This document shows, one piece after another, positions 27,120 to 36,261 of a stretch of DNA of 64,000 nucleotides (the stretch's first letter is position 1; each line of letters begins with the position of its first letter). Both the position numbers and the translations under genes were made by a program. The notes beneath the pieces are model-generated. The model was not told where the DNA came from and searched no databases. It was given only the letters and a program-made list of their open reading frames with translations. The DNA lies in the NCBI RefSeq assembly GCF_040499845.1, contig NZ_CP159342.1, forward strand, positions 2,542,001 through 2,606,000, in the 5' to 3' direction. The DNA comes from Micromonospora sp. CCTCC AA 2012012. Lineage in GTDB: Bacteria; Actinomycetota; Actinomycetes; Mycobacteriales; Micromonosporaceae.

Positions 27120-27359
27120 CTACGGCTCCCGCATCCAGGTCTTCGGGTCGGTGACGAAGACACCCTTGCCCTGCTGCCGTCGGATCACCCGCAGCGCCTC
27201 CAGCCGCGCGTAGGCCATCTGGACCGTTCCGTGGCTGACTCCGTAGGTCTCACGCAGCTCGGCAATCGAGGGCAGCCTGTCCCCCGGCTTGAGCTTCGTG
27301 GACCTGACGTCGGCGATCACATCGTCGGCGATGCGCCAGTAATCCGGCACTTCTCGCAT
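27120..27359 (-). CDS. Short GntR-family winged-helix regulator (no effector domain)
   Basis: 79 residues from an ATG with GAGGAG five bases upstream. It is a complete GntR wHTH: YWRIADDVIADVRSTKLKPGDRLPSIAELRETYGVSHGTVQMAYARLEALRVIRRQQGKGVFVTDP. There is no ligand-binding domain, unlike FadR/HutC types, and the chain ends soon after the wing. It is divergent from a DivIVA-domain gene; a palindrome in the shared promoter is a candidate operator. Confidence 0.88.
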   Translation of the reverse strand: MREVPDYWRIADDVIADVRSTKLKPGDRLPSIAELRETYGVSHGTVQMAYARLEALRVIRRQQGKGVFVTDPKTWMREP

Positions 27360-27665
27360 GGCACTCCTCGCGTGGCAACCCGATTCGATCACACCGCGAC
27401 GCGCCTAACAAGCAGCGTTGACTCATCTGACATGTCTAGCTATGTTGATTCCGAGCCGGTCCTCGCGTGGCAACGAGTTCGGCTCATCCCCCTGGTCGGG
27501 GCGAGTGCGCGTGCCCGTCCCGACCCACCGGACTGCTCCGCTGACGTACCGCTGATGTGAGCTGCGGCGGCGGGGCGGGCGGGCCGCCCGCGGCCGGCAT
27601 GCGGACGGCCCGCCCTTCCACCCACCGACCCTCCGCGCTCCCGCCTGCCCGAGGAAAGGACCGAC
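27360..27665. promoter_or_regulatory. Divergent GntR/DivIVA promoter region with operator-like palindrome
   Basis: 306 bases without a gene. On + there is a good sigma70-type promoter: TTGACT at 27418-27423, a 17-base spacer and TATGTT at 27441-27446. Overlapping it is ACATGTCTAGCTATGT (27431-27446), an imperfect palindrome with central CTAG like many GntR operators, matching 12 of 16 positions to its complement. The region between 27450 and 27650 shows no other structure I can support. Confidence 0.55.
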
Positions 27666-27938
27666 GTGGCCCAGGTGTATCGATCCGGCCGGCTCTCCGG
27701 GAGCCCGGCCCGGATGACCCCGCACGAGGTGCGGACCCGTGCCTTCGACCCGCGCCGGTGCGGCGTCGACCCCGATCAGGTACGCGAGTTCCAGGAGCAG
27801 GTCGCCGACGAGCTGACCGACCTCCACCAGCGGGTACGCCTGCTCAGCGAGGAGAACGACCGGCTCAGGCGGGCGCTGCGCGACTGGCAGACCATGCACG
27901 CCCGCGAGTGCCGCCCGCCGAACGAGGGTCCCTGGTAG
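27666..27938 (+). CDS. Small DivIVA-domain protein
   Basis: 90 residues from a GTG with GGAAAGGA upstream. Residues 17-75 match the DivIVA N-terminal motif and coiled coil: MTPHEVRTRAFDPRRCGVDPDQVREFQEQVADELTDLHQRVRLLSEENDRLRRAL. It is far shorter than the cell-division DivIVA/Wag31, so it would be a short coiled-coil adaptor rather than a polar scaffold. The next gene begins two bases after its stop. Confidence 0.85.
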   Translation: MAQVYRSGRLSGSPARMTPHEVRTRAFDPRRCGVDPDQVREFQEQVADELTDLHQRVRLLSEENDRLRRALRDWQTMHARECRPPNEGPW

Positions 27939-27940
27939 CG

Positions 27941-28210
27941 GTGCTACCGGCACCGGGCGACCTGCTCCGGATAGACGGCCGCGCGTCGGTGCAGTTCGCC
28001 GGCGACCGCGCCCTGACCTTCCGCGTCGTGGCCGTCAGTGACCGCCCGACCTATGCCGGCTGGGCCTGGCTCACCGGCTACGTCCTCAACCGCGCCGGCA
28101 ACGCGACCGTCCGACGCGAGATCTACGTCCAGCTCGTCGGCCTGCGCGGCACCACCGTCCGCCCACCGAGGCAGCGCAACACCGCCGGAGCAGGTCAGCG
28201 GTCGGTCTGA
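27941..28210 (+). CDS. Small protein coupled to the DivIVA-domain gene (function unknown)
   Basis: 89 residues from a GTG two bases after the DivIVA stop. The sequence is LLRIDGRASVQFAGDRALTFRVVAVSDRPTYAGWAWLTGYVLNRAGNATVRREIYVQLVGLRG, a compact all-beta domain (SH3-like by pattern), followed by a basic tail. No enzyme motif is seen. Tight spacing implies co-translation with the DivIVA-domain protein. Confidence 0.68.
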   Translation: MLPAPGDLLRIDGRASVQFAGDRALTFRVVAVSDRPTYAGWAWLTGYVLNRAGNATVRREIYVQLVGLRGTTVRPPRQRNTAGAGQRSV

Positions 28211-28306
28211 CCTCCACGTCGCCGGCCGTGTCCCGCCGTCATGTCGGCATCTCCTGCTACGGTCCGCTCGACCGTTCACCCGTCGCAGTCGCCCAGGAGG
28301 TTCGCG

Positions 28307-28930
28307 GTGTCGGACACCACCTGCCACATGTCGATCTCGCTGGACGGCTTCGTCGCCGGGCCGGACCAGAGCCGCGAGCACCCCCTGGGCAAGCGGGGGC
28401 AGGAGCTGCACGGCTGGCACATCGGCGACCCGCGCGCCACCGACGCCGACCGGGTCGCGAACGAGTGGCTGATGCGCCCGCGGGGCGCGTACGTGATGGG
28501 TCGGAACATGTTCGGCCCGATCCGCGGGGACTGGGACGAGGACTGGACCGGGTGGTGGGGCCCCGAACCGCCGTACCACGCGCCGGTGTTCGTACTGACC
28601 CATCACGCCCATGATCCGATCGAGCTGGACGGCGGGACGACCTTCCACTTCGTCACCGACGGCTTCGACGCGGCCTACTCCGCGGCGTGCCGGGCCGCCG
28701 GCGACAAGGGCGTGGACATCGCCGGCGGAGCCTCGACCGTCCGACAGGCGCTGGTCGCCGGCGTGATCGACGAGCTCACCCTCGACATCGCACCGGTCCT
28801 GCTCGGTTCGGGCGAGCGCCTCTTCGACGGGGTCGAGTCCTTCGACTTCGCACCCGTCGAGGTGCTGCACTCCCCGCTGACCACCCACATCCGCTACCGC
28901 CGCGTCAGCCAGCGCCCACCCGGGCCGTGA
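28307..28930 (+). CDS. RibD C-terminal/dihydrofolate reductase-like protein
   Basis: 207 residues from a GTG with CAGGAGG six bases upstream. Features of the bacterial DHFR-like (RibD_C) family are MSISLDGFVAGPDQS near the start, GAYVMGRNMFGPIRGDW, VDIAGGASTVRQALVAGVIDELTLDIAPVLLGSGERLF (nucleotide-binding Gly-Gly and conserved PVLLGSG), and a final beta hairpin. It probably is an NADPH-dependent reductase of unknown substrate. It is convergent with the PP2C gene. Confidence 0.88.
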   Translation: MSDTTCHMSISLDGFVAGPDQSREHPLGKRGQELHGWHIGDPRATDADRVANEWLMRPRGAYVMGRNMFGPIRGDWDEDWTGWWGPEPPYHAPVFVLTHHAHDPIELDGGTTFHFVTDGFDAAYSAACRAAGDKGVDIAGGASTVRQALVAGVIDELTLDIAPVLLGSGERLFDGVESFDFAPVEVLHSPLTTHIRYRRVSQRPPGP

Positions 28931-28973
28931 TCGTCCACGGGCTGTCCTCGTCGACGTGCGGAAGAGCGTCCGG

Positions 28974-30248
28974 TCAGGTGTACGGGAGGGCACTCGCCCG
29001 GTGTGGGTCGGCGCCGGCCGTGGTGGAGCGGTCGTCGCCGTGGTCGCCGTGCCAGTCGAGGACGAGCAGGCAGGCGTCGTCGGGCAGGACGGGGCCGGCG
29101 AGGTCGAGGACGGCGTCGCCGAGGACGCGGACGACCTCCCTGGGGTGCAGCGCCGCGAGGCCCGGCAGCCGGGTGGACAGGTCGAGGCGGGCGGCACCGC
29201 GTTCCAGCATGCCGTCGGTGACCAGGATGAGCCGATCGCCGGGGCGCAGCGGGACGTCGGTCGTGCGGTAGCTGCCCTGCCGCAGCACGCCGAAGGGCGC
29301 ATCGGCCGGCAGCGCGACGGGGTGGACGGCTCCCTCGCGGACCAGGATGGGGGTGGGGTGACCGGCGTTGATCATGGCCAGCACGCCGGTGCGCAGATCG
29401 AGCCGGCCGAGAAGTCCGGTGGCGAAGCTGAACCCGCCCGGCGCGTTCTCGATCAGGGCCGAGTTCGCGGCAAGGGCCTGGTCCAGCAACGTGTGACCGC
29501 GGCGACGGGTGTGCCGCAAGCTTCCGACGCAGAGGGTCGCGGTCAGTGCGCTGTGCACGCCGTGCCCCACGGCGTCGGTCAGGCTCAGATGCAGCAGGTT
29601 CCGCGCGAGGCTGTAGTCGAAGGTGTCCCCGCCGATGCTGGCCGCCGGCTCGAGCCACGCCGCGAGGGTGAACGAGCCGGCCTCGCAGGTGAACGACGAG
29701 GGCAGGAGCCGGCGCTGGATCTCGGCTGCCAGGTTGAACGGGGTGGTCCGCTGGCCCCACTCGAACAGGTCGGTGTGCCGGCGGGCGGCGATCACCACGA
29801 ACGCCAGCGCGTGCGCGGCCTGAGAGATCTCGGCCAGCGCGGCGTCGTCCGGCTCGACCGGCAGGGAGATCTCCAGCAGCCCGATCGCCTCGCCTCGCTG
29901 GGTGACCGGCGCCAGCACGAGATGGTCATCGCTGCGCGGGCAGACCTGTACGCGCTGGGAGCGCAGTGCCTGTTCCTGTGGTCCGCCGTCGAAGGGCAGC
30001 ACGGTGGCGACGTCCTCGTCCTGTCGGCGCCGTCCCCTCGCTCCGCCGAGGGGAACATGGGCCAGCCGAACGAGAGCCCGGCCGCTCATGTCCGCGATGA
30101 GGAACGACACCGACAGGGCATCGAGGTCGACGCCGATCCCTCGGGTGACCGCCTCGACCGCCTCGACGGGAGCGGCGTCCTCGACGGCACGCAACACCTT
30201 GCCCAGGTCCACGCCGCTCCGCCGCTTCTGATTCACGTGGCAGAGCAT
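28974..30248 (-). CDS. GAF-PP2C (SpoIIE/RsbU-like) serine phosphatase
   Basis: 424 residues. A roughly 170-residue N-terminal GAF-like sensor (LSVSFLIADMSGRALVRLAHVPLGG ... LVLAPVTQRGEAIGLLEISLP) precedes a PP2C domain with IGGDTFDYSL, LSLTDAVGHGVHSALTATL, INAGHPTPILV and LILVTDGMLERG. The metal-binding aspartates are present (GGDTFDY, LTDAVGHG, VTDGM, LPDDA). It likely dephosphorylates an anti-anti-sigma factor, as in RsbU/RsbV systems; no partner is adjacent. The RBS before the ATG at 30248 is weak. Confidence 0.88.
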   Translation of the reverse strand: MLCHVNQKRRSGVDLGKVLRAVEDAAPVEAVEAVTRGIGVDLDALSVSFLIADMSGRALVRLAHVPLGGARGRRRQDEDVATVLPFDGGPQEQALRSQRVQVCPRSDDHLVLAPVTQRGEAIGLLEISLPVEPDDAALAEISQAAHALAFVVIAARRHTDLFEWGQRTTPFNLAAEIQRRLLPSSFTCEAGSFTLAAWLEPAASIGGDTFDYSLARNLLHLSLTDAVGHGVHSALTATLCVGSLRHTRRRGHTLLDQALAANSALIENAPGGFSFATGLLGRLDLRTGVLAMINAGHPTPILVREGAVHPVALPADAPFGVLRQGSYRTTDVPLRPGDRLILVTDGMLERGAARLDLSTRLPGLAALHPREVVRVLGDAVLDLAGPVLPDDACLLVLDWHGDHGDDRSTTAGADPHRASALPYT

Positions 30249-30309
30249 AGGCCCGGCGACCTGACCTGCCGTTGAGGATGGATCCGGTCGACCCGGCCGA
30301 CGGTCGTGC

Positions 30310-30993
30310 TCAGCTCAGGGTGGGCTCCGGTCGGGGGTGCCGGGCGGCGAGGAACTGGGCCAGCCCCTGGCCGTCCTCGGCCGCGAGGAAGGCGCCCCGG
30401 GCGTTGAGCAGCGCCTCGTCGGCGTGGGCCATGCAGCCCCAGACCGTGTCGCCCCACGAGTCGGCGAGCTTCACCTCGGCCGGCTCGGGGCAGGTCTCGC
30501 CGCGCGGGCTGCCGATCTGACAGTGGGCGGGCGCACCGCCCCGCTGGCTGACCGCCTCGGCCGCCTGGCGGATCAGCGAGAAGCGCGCCTCGGCGCCGTC
30601 GGGCGCGACCCGGGCCTGTTCGGGCACGGCACGCCGCTGCCCGAACAGGACGACGTTGCCATCCGGGTCGGTGGTGCGGCACTCGCCGCCGGGTGCGTGC
30701 TCGGGATAGCCGGCCCGCTCGACCGCGTGGCCGGCTGCGGTGAGGCGGGCGATGGTGGCCTCGATGTCGTCGACGTACAGGTAGATCAGCAGCGGCAGCT
30801 CGACGGTGACCAGGCGCGGTTTCACCGCCGCCAGCAGCAGGGTCAGCTCCCTGCACTGCAGGTACGACCAGCGGGACTCGCCGTCGCCGCCGGTGCGCAG
30901 CTCGGAGTAGCCGAAGAGCGCGTAGAACCGTCGCGCGGCGTCGGCGTCCGCGACGTACAGCACCGGCACCTGAGCCTGCACTCCGTTATGCAC
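30310..30993 (-). CDS. VOC (glyoxalase/bleomycin-resistance) domain protein with Cys/His C-terminal domain
   Basis: 227 residues. Residues 1-118 form a VOC fold (VPVLYVADADAARRFYALFGYSELR ... LIYLYVDDIEATIARLTAAGHAVERAGYPEHAPGGECRTTDPDGNVVLFGQ). Residues 135-227 are an extra domain with HCQIGSPRGETCPEPAEVKLADSWGDTVWGCMAHADEALLNARGAFLA, whose Cys and His residues could bind a metal. Substrate is unknown. Confidence 0.85.
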   Translation of the reverse strand: MHNGVQAQVPVLYVADADAARRFYALFGYSELRTGGDGESRWSYLQCRELTLLLAAVKPRLVTVELPLLIYLYVDDIEATIARLTAAGHAVERAGYPEHAPGGECRTTDPDGNVVLFGQRRAVPEQARVAPDGAEARFSLIRQAAEAVSQRGGAPAHCQIGSPRGETCPEPAEVKLADSWGDTVWGCMAHADEALLNARGAFLAAEDGQGLAQFLAARHPRPEPTLS

Positions 30994-31046
30994 CGCGTCA
31001 CTCTACCCATGGTGGAGTCACGAATCACGTGATGCAGATCGGGTTT

Positions 31047-32852
31047 TCAGGCGGCGAGGGCCGCGTACCGGCCGGCGCGGCCGAGCAGGCTGCGGTGGGT
31101 GCCGGACTCGACGATCCGGCCGTGGTCGAGCACCGCGATCTGGTCGGCGTCCCGCACGGTGGAGAGCCGGTGCGCGATGGTCACCACGGTCCGGCCCTTC
31201 GACAGCTCGTCGAAGGCGCGCTGCACGGCGCGTTCGGTCTCGGTGTCCAGCGCGCTGGTCGCCTCGTCCAGCACCAGGATCCGCGGGTCGCGCAGCAGCG
31301 TACGCGCGATGGCCAGCCGCTGCTTCTCGCCGCCGGAGAAGCGGTGGCCGCGGGAGCCGACGACCGTGTCGTACCCGTCGGGGAGCGCGGCGATGAGGTC
31401 GTGGATCTGCGCGGCGCGCGCCGCGGCCTCGATCTCGGCGTCGGTGGCGTCCGGCCGCGCGTACCGCAGGTTTTCCCGCACGGTGGTGTGCAGCAGGTAG
31501 GTCTCCTGGCTGACCACGCCCACGACGGCGGCCAGGTCGGCCAGGCGCAGGTCACGCAGGTCGACGCCGTCGATGGTGACCCGGCCGGCGGCCGGGTCGT
31601 GGAAGCGGGTGATCAGGCCGGCGAGGGTGCTCTTGCCGGAGCCGGTCTCCCCCACCAGGGCCAGGCTGGTGCCGGCGGGCACGTCCAGGCTGACGCCGGC
31701 GACGGCGGCGGTGTCGCTGCCCGGATAGCTGAAGGTGACTTCCTCGAAGCGCAGGTGCCCGCGCACCCGGGCCGGGTCGACGACGACCGGGCGGGCCGGG
31801 TCGTCCACCTCGACGGGCAGGTCCAGGTATTCGAAGATCCGGGCGAAGAGCGCCAGCGAGGCGGTCAGCGAGACGCCCACGTTGAGCAGCCCCATCAGCG
31901 GCCGGAACAGGCCGCCCTGGAGGGCGGTGAAGGCGACCAGGGTGCCGATGCTGAGCGTGCCGGCGGTGGCCGGCAGGCCGGCGCTCAGATAGATCACCGC
32001 CGGGATGGCGGCGAAGATGACGCTCATCGAGGCCATCCGCCAGCGCCCGGCCAGCTCGGAGCGGAGTTCCAGGTCGACCAGGCGGGCCGAGGAGGCGGTG
32101 AACCGGTCGACCAGGGTCGGGCCGGCACCGAGGGTCTTGGCGAGCTGCACGCCGCTGATCGACAGCCCCTCCTCGATGGTGACGTTGAGGTCGGCCAGTT
32201 CGCGCTGCCGGCGGGCGGTGATCTCGCGGCGCATCCGGGCCACCCGGCGGGTCAGCCAGATCGCCGGGGGCAGCACCACCAGCGACACCAGGGAGAGCCG
32301 CCAGGACAGCGCCGCCATCGCGACGGCGGTGGCGACCACGGTGGTGAGGTTGGCCGCGATCGAGGTCGCGGTGGAGGTGACGACGGTCTGCATGCCGCCG
32401 ATGTCGTTGGTGATCCGGGACTGCACCTCGCCGGTGCGGGTGCGGGTGAAGAAGGCGATCGACTGGCGTTGCAGGTGCGCGAAGACGTCGGTGCGCAGCC
32501 GGTGCATGACCTCCTGGCCGACCCGGGTGGAGATCCAGGTCTGCACCACGCCGAGCACGGAGGTCACGGCCGCGACCGCGACCATGCCGAGGACCAGCCA
32601 GACCAGCAGGGTCAGGTCACGCTCCGGGAGGGCCCGGTCGATCACGGTACGCAGGAGGAACGGCGACGCCATCGCGAGGACGGACGACGCCACGATGATC
32701 GCCACCACCACGGCGAGCTGCGCGCGGTGGGCGACGAAGAGCCGGCCGATGCGGCGCAGGGACACCTGTCGGGCCTGCGCCTTCTCGGTGGCGGTGACGG
32801 TACGGTGGCCGCCGCCGCGGCCTTCTCGGGGTGCTTCCAAGGGGACGCCCAC
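31047..32852 (-). CDS. ABC-type multidrug/lipid exporter half-transporter
   Basis: 601 residues. Six-TM ABC membrane domain (about 30-320) with AFFTRTRTGEVQSRITNDI, then an NBD with Walker A GETGSGKSTL, Q-loop VVSQETYLLHTTV, signature FSGGEKQRLAIA, Walker B ILVLDEATSALD and H-loop TIAHRL. It is a homodimerising exporter. It is divergent from a marR gene and a palindromic operator overlaps its upstream region, so MarR control is likely. The GTG start at 32852 has a poor RBS; a somewhat later start is possible. Confidence 0.9.
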   Translation of the reverse strand: MGVPLEAPREGRGGGHRTVTATEKAQARQVSLRRIGRLFVAHRAQLAVVVAIIVASSVLAMASPFLLRTVIDRALPERDLTLLVWLVLGMVAVAAVTSVLGVVQTWISTRVGQEVMHRLRTDVFAHLQRQSIAFFTRTRTGEVQSRITNDIGGMQTVVTSTATSIAANLTTVVATAVAMAALSWRLSLVSLVVLPPAIWLTRRVARMRREITARRQRELADLNVTIEEGLSISGVQLAKTLGAGPTLVDRFTASSARLVDLELRSELAGRWRMASMSVIFAAIPAVIYLSAGLPATAGTLSIGTLVAFTALQGGLFRPLMGLLNVGVSLTASLALFARIFEYLDLPVEVDDPARPVVVDPARVRGHLRFEEVTFSYPGSDTAAVAGVSLDVPAGTSLALVGETGSGKSTLAGLITRFHDPAAGRVTIDGVDLRDLRLADLAAVVGVVSQETYLLHTTVRENLRYARPDATDAEIEAAARAAQIHDLIAALPDGYDTVVGSRGHRFSGGEKQRLAIARTLLRDPRILVLDEATSALDTETERAVQRAFDELSKGRTVVTIAHRLSTVRDADQIAVLDHGRIVESGTHRSLLGRAGRYAALAA

Positions 32853-32873
32853 TTCCTGTCGAGTTTTACTGAG

Positions 32874-32894
32874 GTTACCTCATCATGAGGCAAC
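32874..32894. promoter_or_regulatory. MarR operator-like palindrome between ABC exporter and marR genes
   Basis: Half-sites GTTACCTCA and TGAGGCAAC (8 of 9 complementary) flank a 3-base TCA centre. The site is 27 bases before the marR GTG and 22 bases before the exporter start. A TACCGT at about 32911 just before the marR GTG suggests a nearly leaderless transcript. Confidence 0.72.
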
Positions 32895-32921
32895 AACAGC
32901 AAGTGCTGCTACCGTATTCCC

Positions 32922-33338
32922 GTGACGGGAGACGACGAGGAGAGCCTGGCCGAGGTGTTCTGGGCGGTGGCCCGGCGACTGCGCCACCAGTCCCGCCGCA
33001 CCCTCGAACCGTGGGAGATCAACCCCGGCCACGCGCGGGCGCTCGCCGTGCTGATGCGCCACGGCGCGCTGCGGCTCAGCGCCCTCGCCGACCACCTGCA
33101 CATCGCCCCGCGCTCCACCACCGAGGTGGTGGACGGGCTCGAGGAACGCGGCCTGGTCGAACGCCGAGCCGACCCCGACGACCGACGGGCCACCCTCGTC
33201 GCGCCCACCGCCGAGGGGACCCGCGTCGGCACCGCCATCCGGGCCGCCCGGGACGCCGAGGCGGCCCGCGTCTTCGGCGACCTCAGCCCGGCCGACCGCG
33301 CCGACCTCGCGCGCATCCTGCGTACGCTGCGCGACTGA
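32922..33338 (+). CDS. MarR-family transcriptional regulator
   Basis: 138 residues. The wHTH reads LEPWEINPGHARALAVLMRHGALRLSALADHLHIAPRSTTEVVDGLEERGLVERRADPDDRRATLVAPTAEG, with the RADPDDRRA wing typical of MarR. It is divergent from the exporter gene and presumably represses it and itself through the palindrome between them. Confidence 0.92.
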   Translation: MTGDDEESLAEVFWAVARRLRHQSRRTLEPWEINPGHARALAVLMRHGALRLSALADHLHIAPRSTTEVVDGLEERGLVERRADPDDRRATLVAPTAEGTRVGTAIRAARDAEAARVFGDLSPADRADLARILRTLRD

Positions 33339-33416
33339 CCGCTCAGGGAACGACAGCAGCGTCGACCCGGGCGCCTGGGCGCCGCCCGTTCAGGCAGCGC
33401 CGGCTCGACGCCCGCA

Positions 33417-34478
33417 TCAGGTGGCACGGCGGCGGTCGGCGAGGATGGCGTGGATCTCCCGGCGCACCTCGGCGGTCTCGTGCACCAGGCGGCGGTGGGA
33501 GAAGCGGACCACCAGGATGCCGAGGGTGGCCAGCAGCGCGTCGCGTCGCAGGTCGACCTCGCGCTGCCGGGGATCGCCGTGCGTGGTGGCCCCGTCCAGC
33601 TCGAAGTCCACCCGCTCGCGTTCGGCGTATACGTCGAGGTAGACGCTGCGCCCCCGCGCTTGGACGCGGACCTGACGTTGGAATACCGGCATCTCCGGGC
33701 CGGCGAAGAGGTGATCGTGGCCCCAGATCTCCAGCGGGCTGCGGCAGCCGGCGGCGAGCCGGGCGAGCAGCGCCCGTAGGTCTGCTCGGCCGGCCAGCCT
33801 CGGCGCGTCGGCGAGCGCCAGCGACACCCGCTCGGGCGTGGTGAGTCGGCCGTTGACCGCCTTGATCAGCGAAGCCGGACGGTCCGCCGCGGGAAGCAGC
33901 GGCCACGCGTCGACCAGGGCACGTTCCAGACGTACGACGGGGAGGCCGGCGCGGATGATCACCTGGGGCGGCTCGACGGCGAAGCCCTCGCGGTGGTGCA
34001 CCCGCAGGTGCGGGCGACTGCGGAGGCCGGTCCCGGCGGGCACGTCGAGGTGCACCGGTTCCTCGGGGTGCGGGGCGCGCAGGCCCCACACGTCGAGGGC
34101 CGTGACGCTGCCCAAGGCCGCTCGCCCGTCGGCATGGGCCAACGCGGCACGACGCGCCAATTCGGGGTCCAGACACCCGAGAAGCGGAAGCCAGCCGGCC
34201 GGTCCTGACCGGGTCGGGGCGGCCATCGTGTGCGGCGGCCTCGCCCGGCGGTCCACCCCGGACTCCACCACCCGGCGGTCCACCCCGATCGCCGTCGGGC
34301 GGGCTTCGGGCCCGGTCCGCACCAGTGTGGCGTCGACGTAGACCTCCGGGAGCACCCGGAGCAGGCGGCCGGAGTGGCGGGCGGCCCGTAACGCCGACTC
34401 CGGCACGACCTGCCCGGCCAACGCCCGGGTCACCAGCCCGCCACCCTGGTCCACCAACGCCTTCAGCACCCCGTTCAC
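33417..34478 (-). CDS. AbiEi-like wHTH protein with DUF559 endonuclease-like C-terminal domain
   Basis: 353 residues. The N-terminal 70 residues (QGGGLVTRALAGQVVPESALRAARHSGRLLRVLPEVYVD) resemble the wHTH of AbiEi-type proteins. The C-terminal domain (about 250-350) has YLDVYAERERVDFELDGATTHGDPRQREVDLRRDALLATLGILVVRFSHRRLV, the DUF559/Vsr-like PD-(D/E)XK pattern. Such proteins are common and multicopy in actinobacteria; their role is unsettled. No AbiEii-type toxin lies beside it. Confidence 0.82.
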   Translation of the reverse strand: MNGVLKALVDQGGGLVTRALAGQVVPESALRAARHSGRLLRVLPEVYVDATLVRTGPEARPTAIGVDRRVVESGVDRRARPPHTMAAPTRSGPAGWLPLLGCLDPELARRAALAHADGRAALGSVTALDVWGLRAPHPEEPVHLDVPAGTGLRSRPHLRVHHREGFAVEPPQVIIRAGLPVVRLERALVDAWPLLPAADRPASLIKAVNGRLTTPERVSLALADAPRLAGRADLRALLARLAAGCRSPLEIWGHDHLFAGPEMPVFQRQVRVQARGRSVYLDVYAERERVDFELDGATTHGDPRQREVDLRRDALLATLGILVVRFSHRRLVHETAEVRREIHAILADRRRAT

Positions 34479-34593
34479 CCGACAGACGCTGCCTCGCCCC
34501 GGGCCCGTGGAGCAACCTCAGCCGCCGCTGCCTGTGGACAACCGACTCGCTGTGGACAGCCCCCGCCGACCAGCTCGATCTGCTAACAGCGGC

Positions 34594-34660
34594 CATGATC
34601 CTTTGACGGTGGCGGCACTTCGGCCCGGCGTGTCACGACCTTGAACTGCAAACGATCATG
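34594..34660. repeat. Intergenic palindromic element, GATCATG core
   Basis: Arms CATGATCCTTTG (34594-34605) and CAAACGATCATG (34649-34660) are inverted repeats with one mismatch, separated by 43 bases. They lie between two - strand genes. The core matches the element at 1881-1940. Confidence 0.6.
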
Positions 34661-34694
34661 AGAACGGCGGGGTGGCAGGGGGGCCCGGGGGGGG

Positions 34695-36218
34695 TCAGTG
34701 GCGTTTGAGTTCGCGTTTGAGGAGTTTGCCGGTGGGGCCCTTGGGGAGTTCCTCGACGATGCGGATCTGGCGCGGGTACTTGTACGCGGCCAGCCGCTCC
34801 CGGCAGTAGGCGATCAGGTCGTCGGCGGTCACCTCGGCGCCCGGCCGGACGCTCAGCACCGCCACGACCTCCTCCCCCAGCTTGTCGTCGGGGCGGCCGA
34901 TGACCGCCGCCTCGACCACCGCCGGGTGGGCGTACAGGACCTCCTCGACCTCGCGGGGATAGACGTTGAAGCCGCCCCGGATGATCATGTCCTTCTTCCG
35001 GTCGACGATGAACAGATAGCCGTCCTCGTCGGCGTACGCCAGGTCCCCGGTGTGGAACCAGCCGCCGCGGAACGACTCCGCCGTCGCCTCCGGGTTCTTG
35101 TAGTAGCCCTTCATCACGTTGTGGCCGCGCACCACGATCTCGCCGACGTGCTCCGGGCCGGGCGGCAGCGGCCGGTCGGCGTCGTCCACGATCCGGGTCT
35201 CCACGCCCCAGATCGGCTTGCCGATCGAGAGCACCTTGCGCTGCTCGGCACTGATGTTGAAGGTGGTCGTGCTGGCCGTCTCGGAGAGCCCGTAGCCCTC
35301 CAGGATCACCACCCCGGGGAACCTCTCCTCGAAGGCGCGGATCACCTCGCCGGGGATCGCCGCGCCGCCGGAGACACCGACCCGCAGACAGGACAGGTCC
35401 CGACCGGCGAGGTCGGCCTGGTTCAGCGCGAAGTACATGGTCGGCACGCCGGAGAAGATCGTGCAGCGGTGCCGCTCGATGGCGTCGAGCACCGGCCCCA
35501 CCTCGAAGCGCGGCACCAGTACGACGCTGCCGCCGTAGCGGACCGCGACGTTGAGCACGCTGGAGAGCCCGAAGACGTGGAACAGCGGCAGCACCGCCAG
35601 CCCGATGTCGTCGCCCCGGAACCCGAACAGGTCACCGCCGACGGTGCAGTTCATGTAGAGCTGGAAGTGCGTCAGCTCGGCGCCCTTGGGCCGGCCGGTG
35701 GTGCCGCTGGTGTAGAGCAGCACGGCGGTGTCGTCGGCGTCGGTGGGCGCGATGTCGCCGCTGTCCGCCGCCGCGTACAGCTCGTCGAACGACCGGCTGC
35801 CCGCCGGCCGCCGGTCGCTGCCCGGCAGGTTCACCACGTACGTGGTGACGCCGTCGACCTGCGCGGCGCCCTGAACCGCCTCGTCGGCGAAGAGTTCGAA
35901 GGTGACGAAGACCTTAGTGTCGGAGTCCGCCAGGTGGTAGGCCACCTCGCCGGCCCGCAGCAGCGGGTTGAGCGGGACCATGACCAGGCCGGCCTTGAGG
36001 ATGGCGAAGTAGCTGAACAGGAACTGCGGCAGGTTGGGCAGTTGCACCGCCACCTTGTCGCCGCGCCGCAGACCCAGCGCCAGCAGGGCTGCCGCGACCC
36101 GCCCGGAGAGTTCGTCCACCTGGGCGTAGCTGAACGCCAGGTCACCCAGGTGGCAGAGCGGCTTGTCCGGGTGCGCCCGGCGCGGCTCCCGGAGGATCGT
36201 GGCGAGGTTGAAGCTCAT
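34695..36218 (-). CDS. Long-chain fatty acid--CoA ligase (AMP-forming)
   Basis: 507 residues with an AGGAGGAG RBS. Adenylate-forming motifs: A3 [19 protein letters not shown]5 [11 protein letters not shown]7 [42 protein letters not shown], and A10 [13 protein letters not shown] with the catalytic Lys. It activates a carboxylic acid to acyl-CoA. It lies 43 bases after the SDR stop on the same strand, so it is probably co-transcribed with the SDR gene. Confidence 0.93.
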   Translation of the reverse strand: MSFNLATILREPRRAHPDKPLCHLGDLAFSYAQVDELSGRVAAALLALGLRRGDKVAVQLPNLPQFLFSYFAILKAGLVMVPLNPLLRAGEVAYHLADSDTKVFVTFELFADEAVQGAAQVDGVTTYVVNLPGSDRRPAGSRSFDELYAAADSGDIAPTDADDTAVLLYTSGTTGRPKGAELTHFQLYMNCTVGGDLFGFRGDDIGLAVLPLFHVFGLSSVLNVAVRYGGSVVLVPRFEVGPVLDAIERHRCTIFSGVPTMYFALNQADLAGRDLSCLRVGVSGGAAIPGEVIRAFEERFPGVVILEGYGLSETASTTTFNISAEQRKVLSIGKPIWGVETRIVDDADRPLPPGPEHVGEIVVRGHNVMKGYYKNPEATAESFRGGWFHTGDLAYADEDGYLFIVDRKKDMIIRGGFNVYPREVEEVLYAHPAVVEAAVIGRPDDKLGEEVVAVLSVRPGAEVTADDLIAYCRERLAAYKYPRQIRIVEELPKGPTGKLLKRELKRH

Positions 36219-36261
36219 CGGTGCTCCTCCTGGGGACGGGTCCGGACAGCCGGTCGGTGGG

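Noticed and set aside
27120..28210. Actinomycete integrative element remnant
   Set aside because: GntR and DivIVA-like genes occur in such elements, but there is no integrase, excisionase, FtsK-type gene, tRNA or att repeat here.
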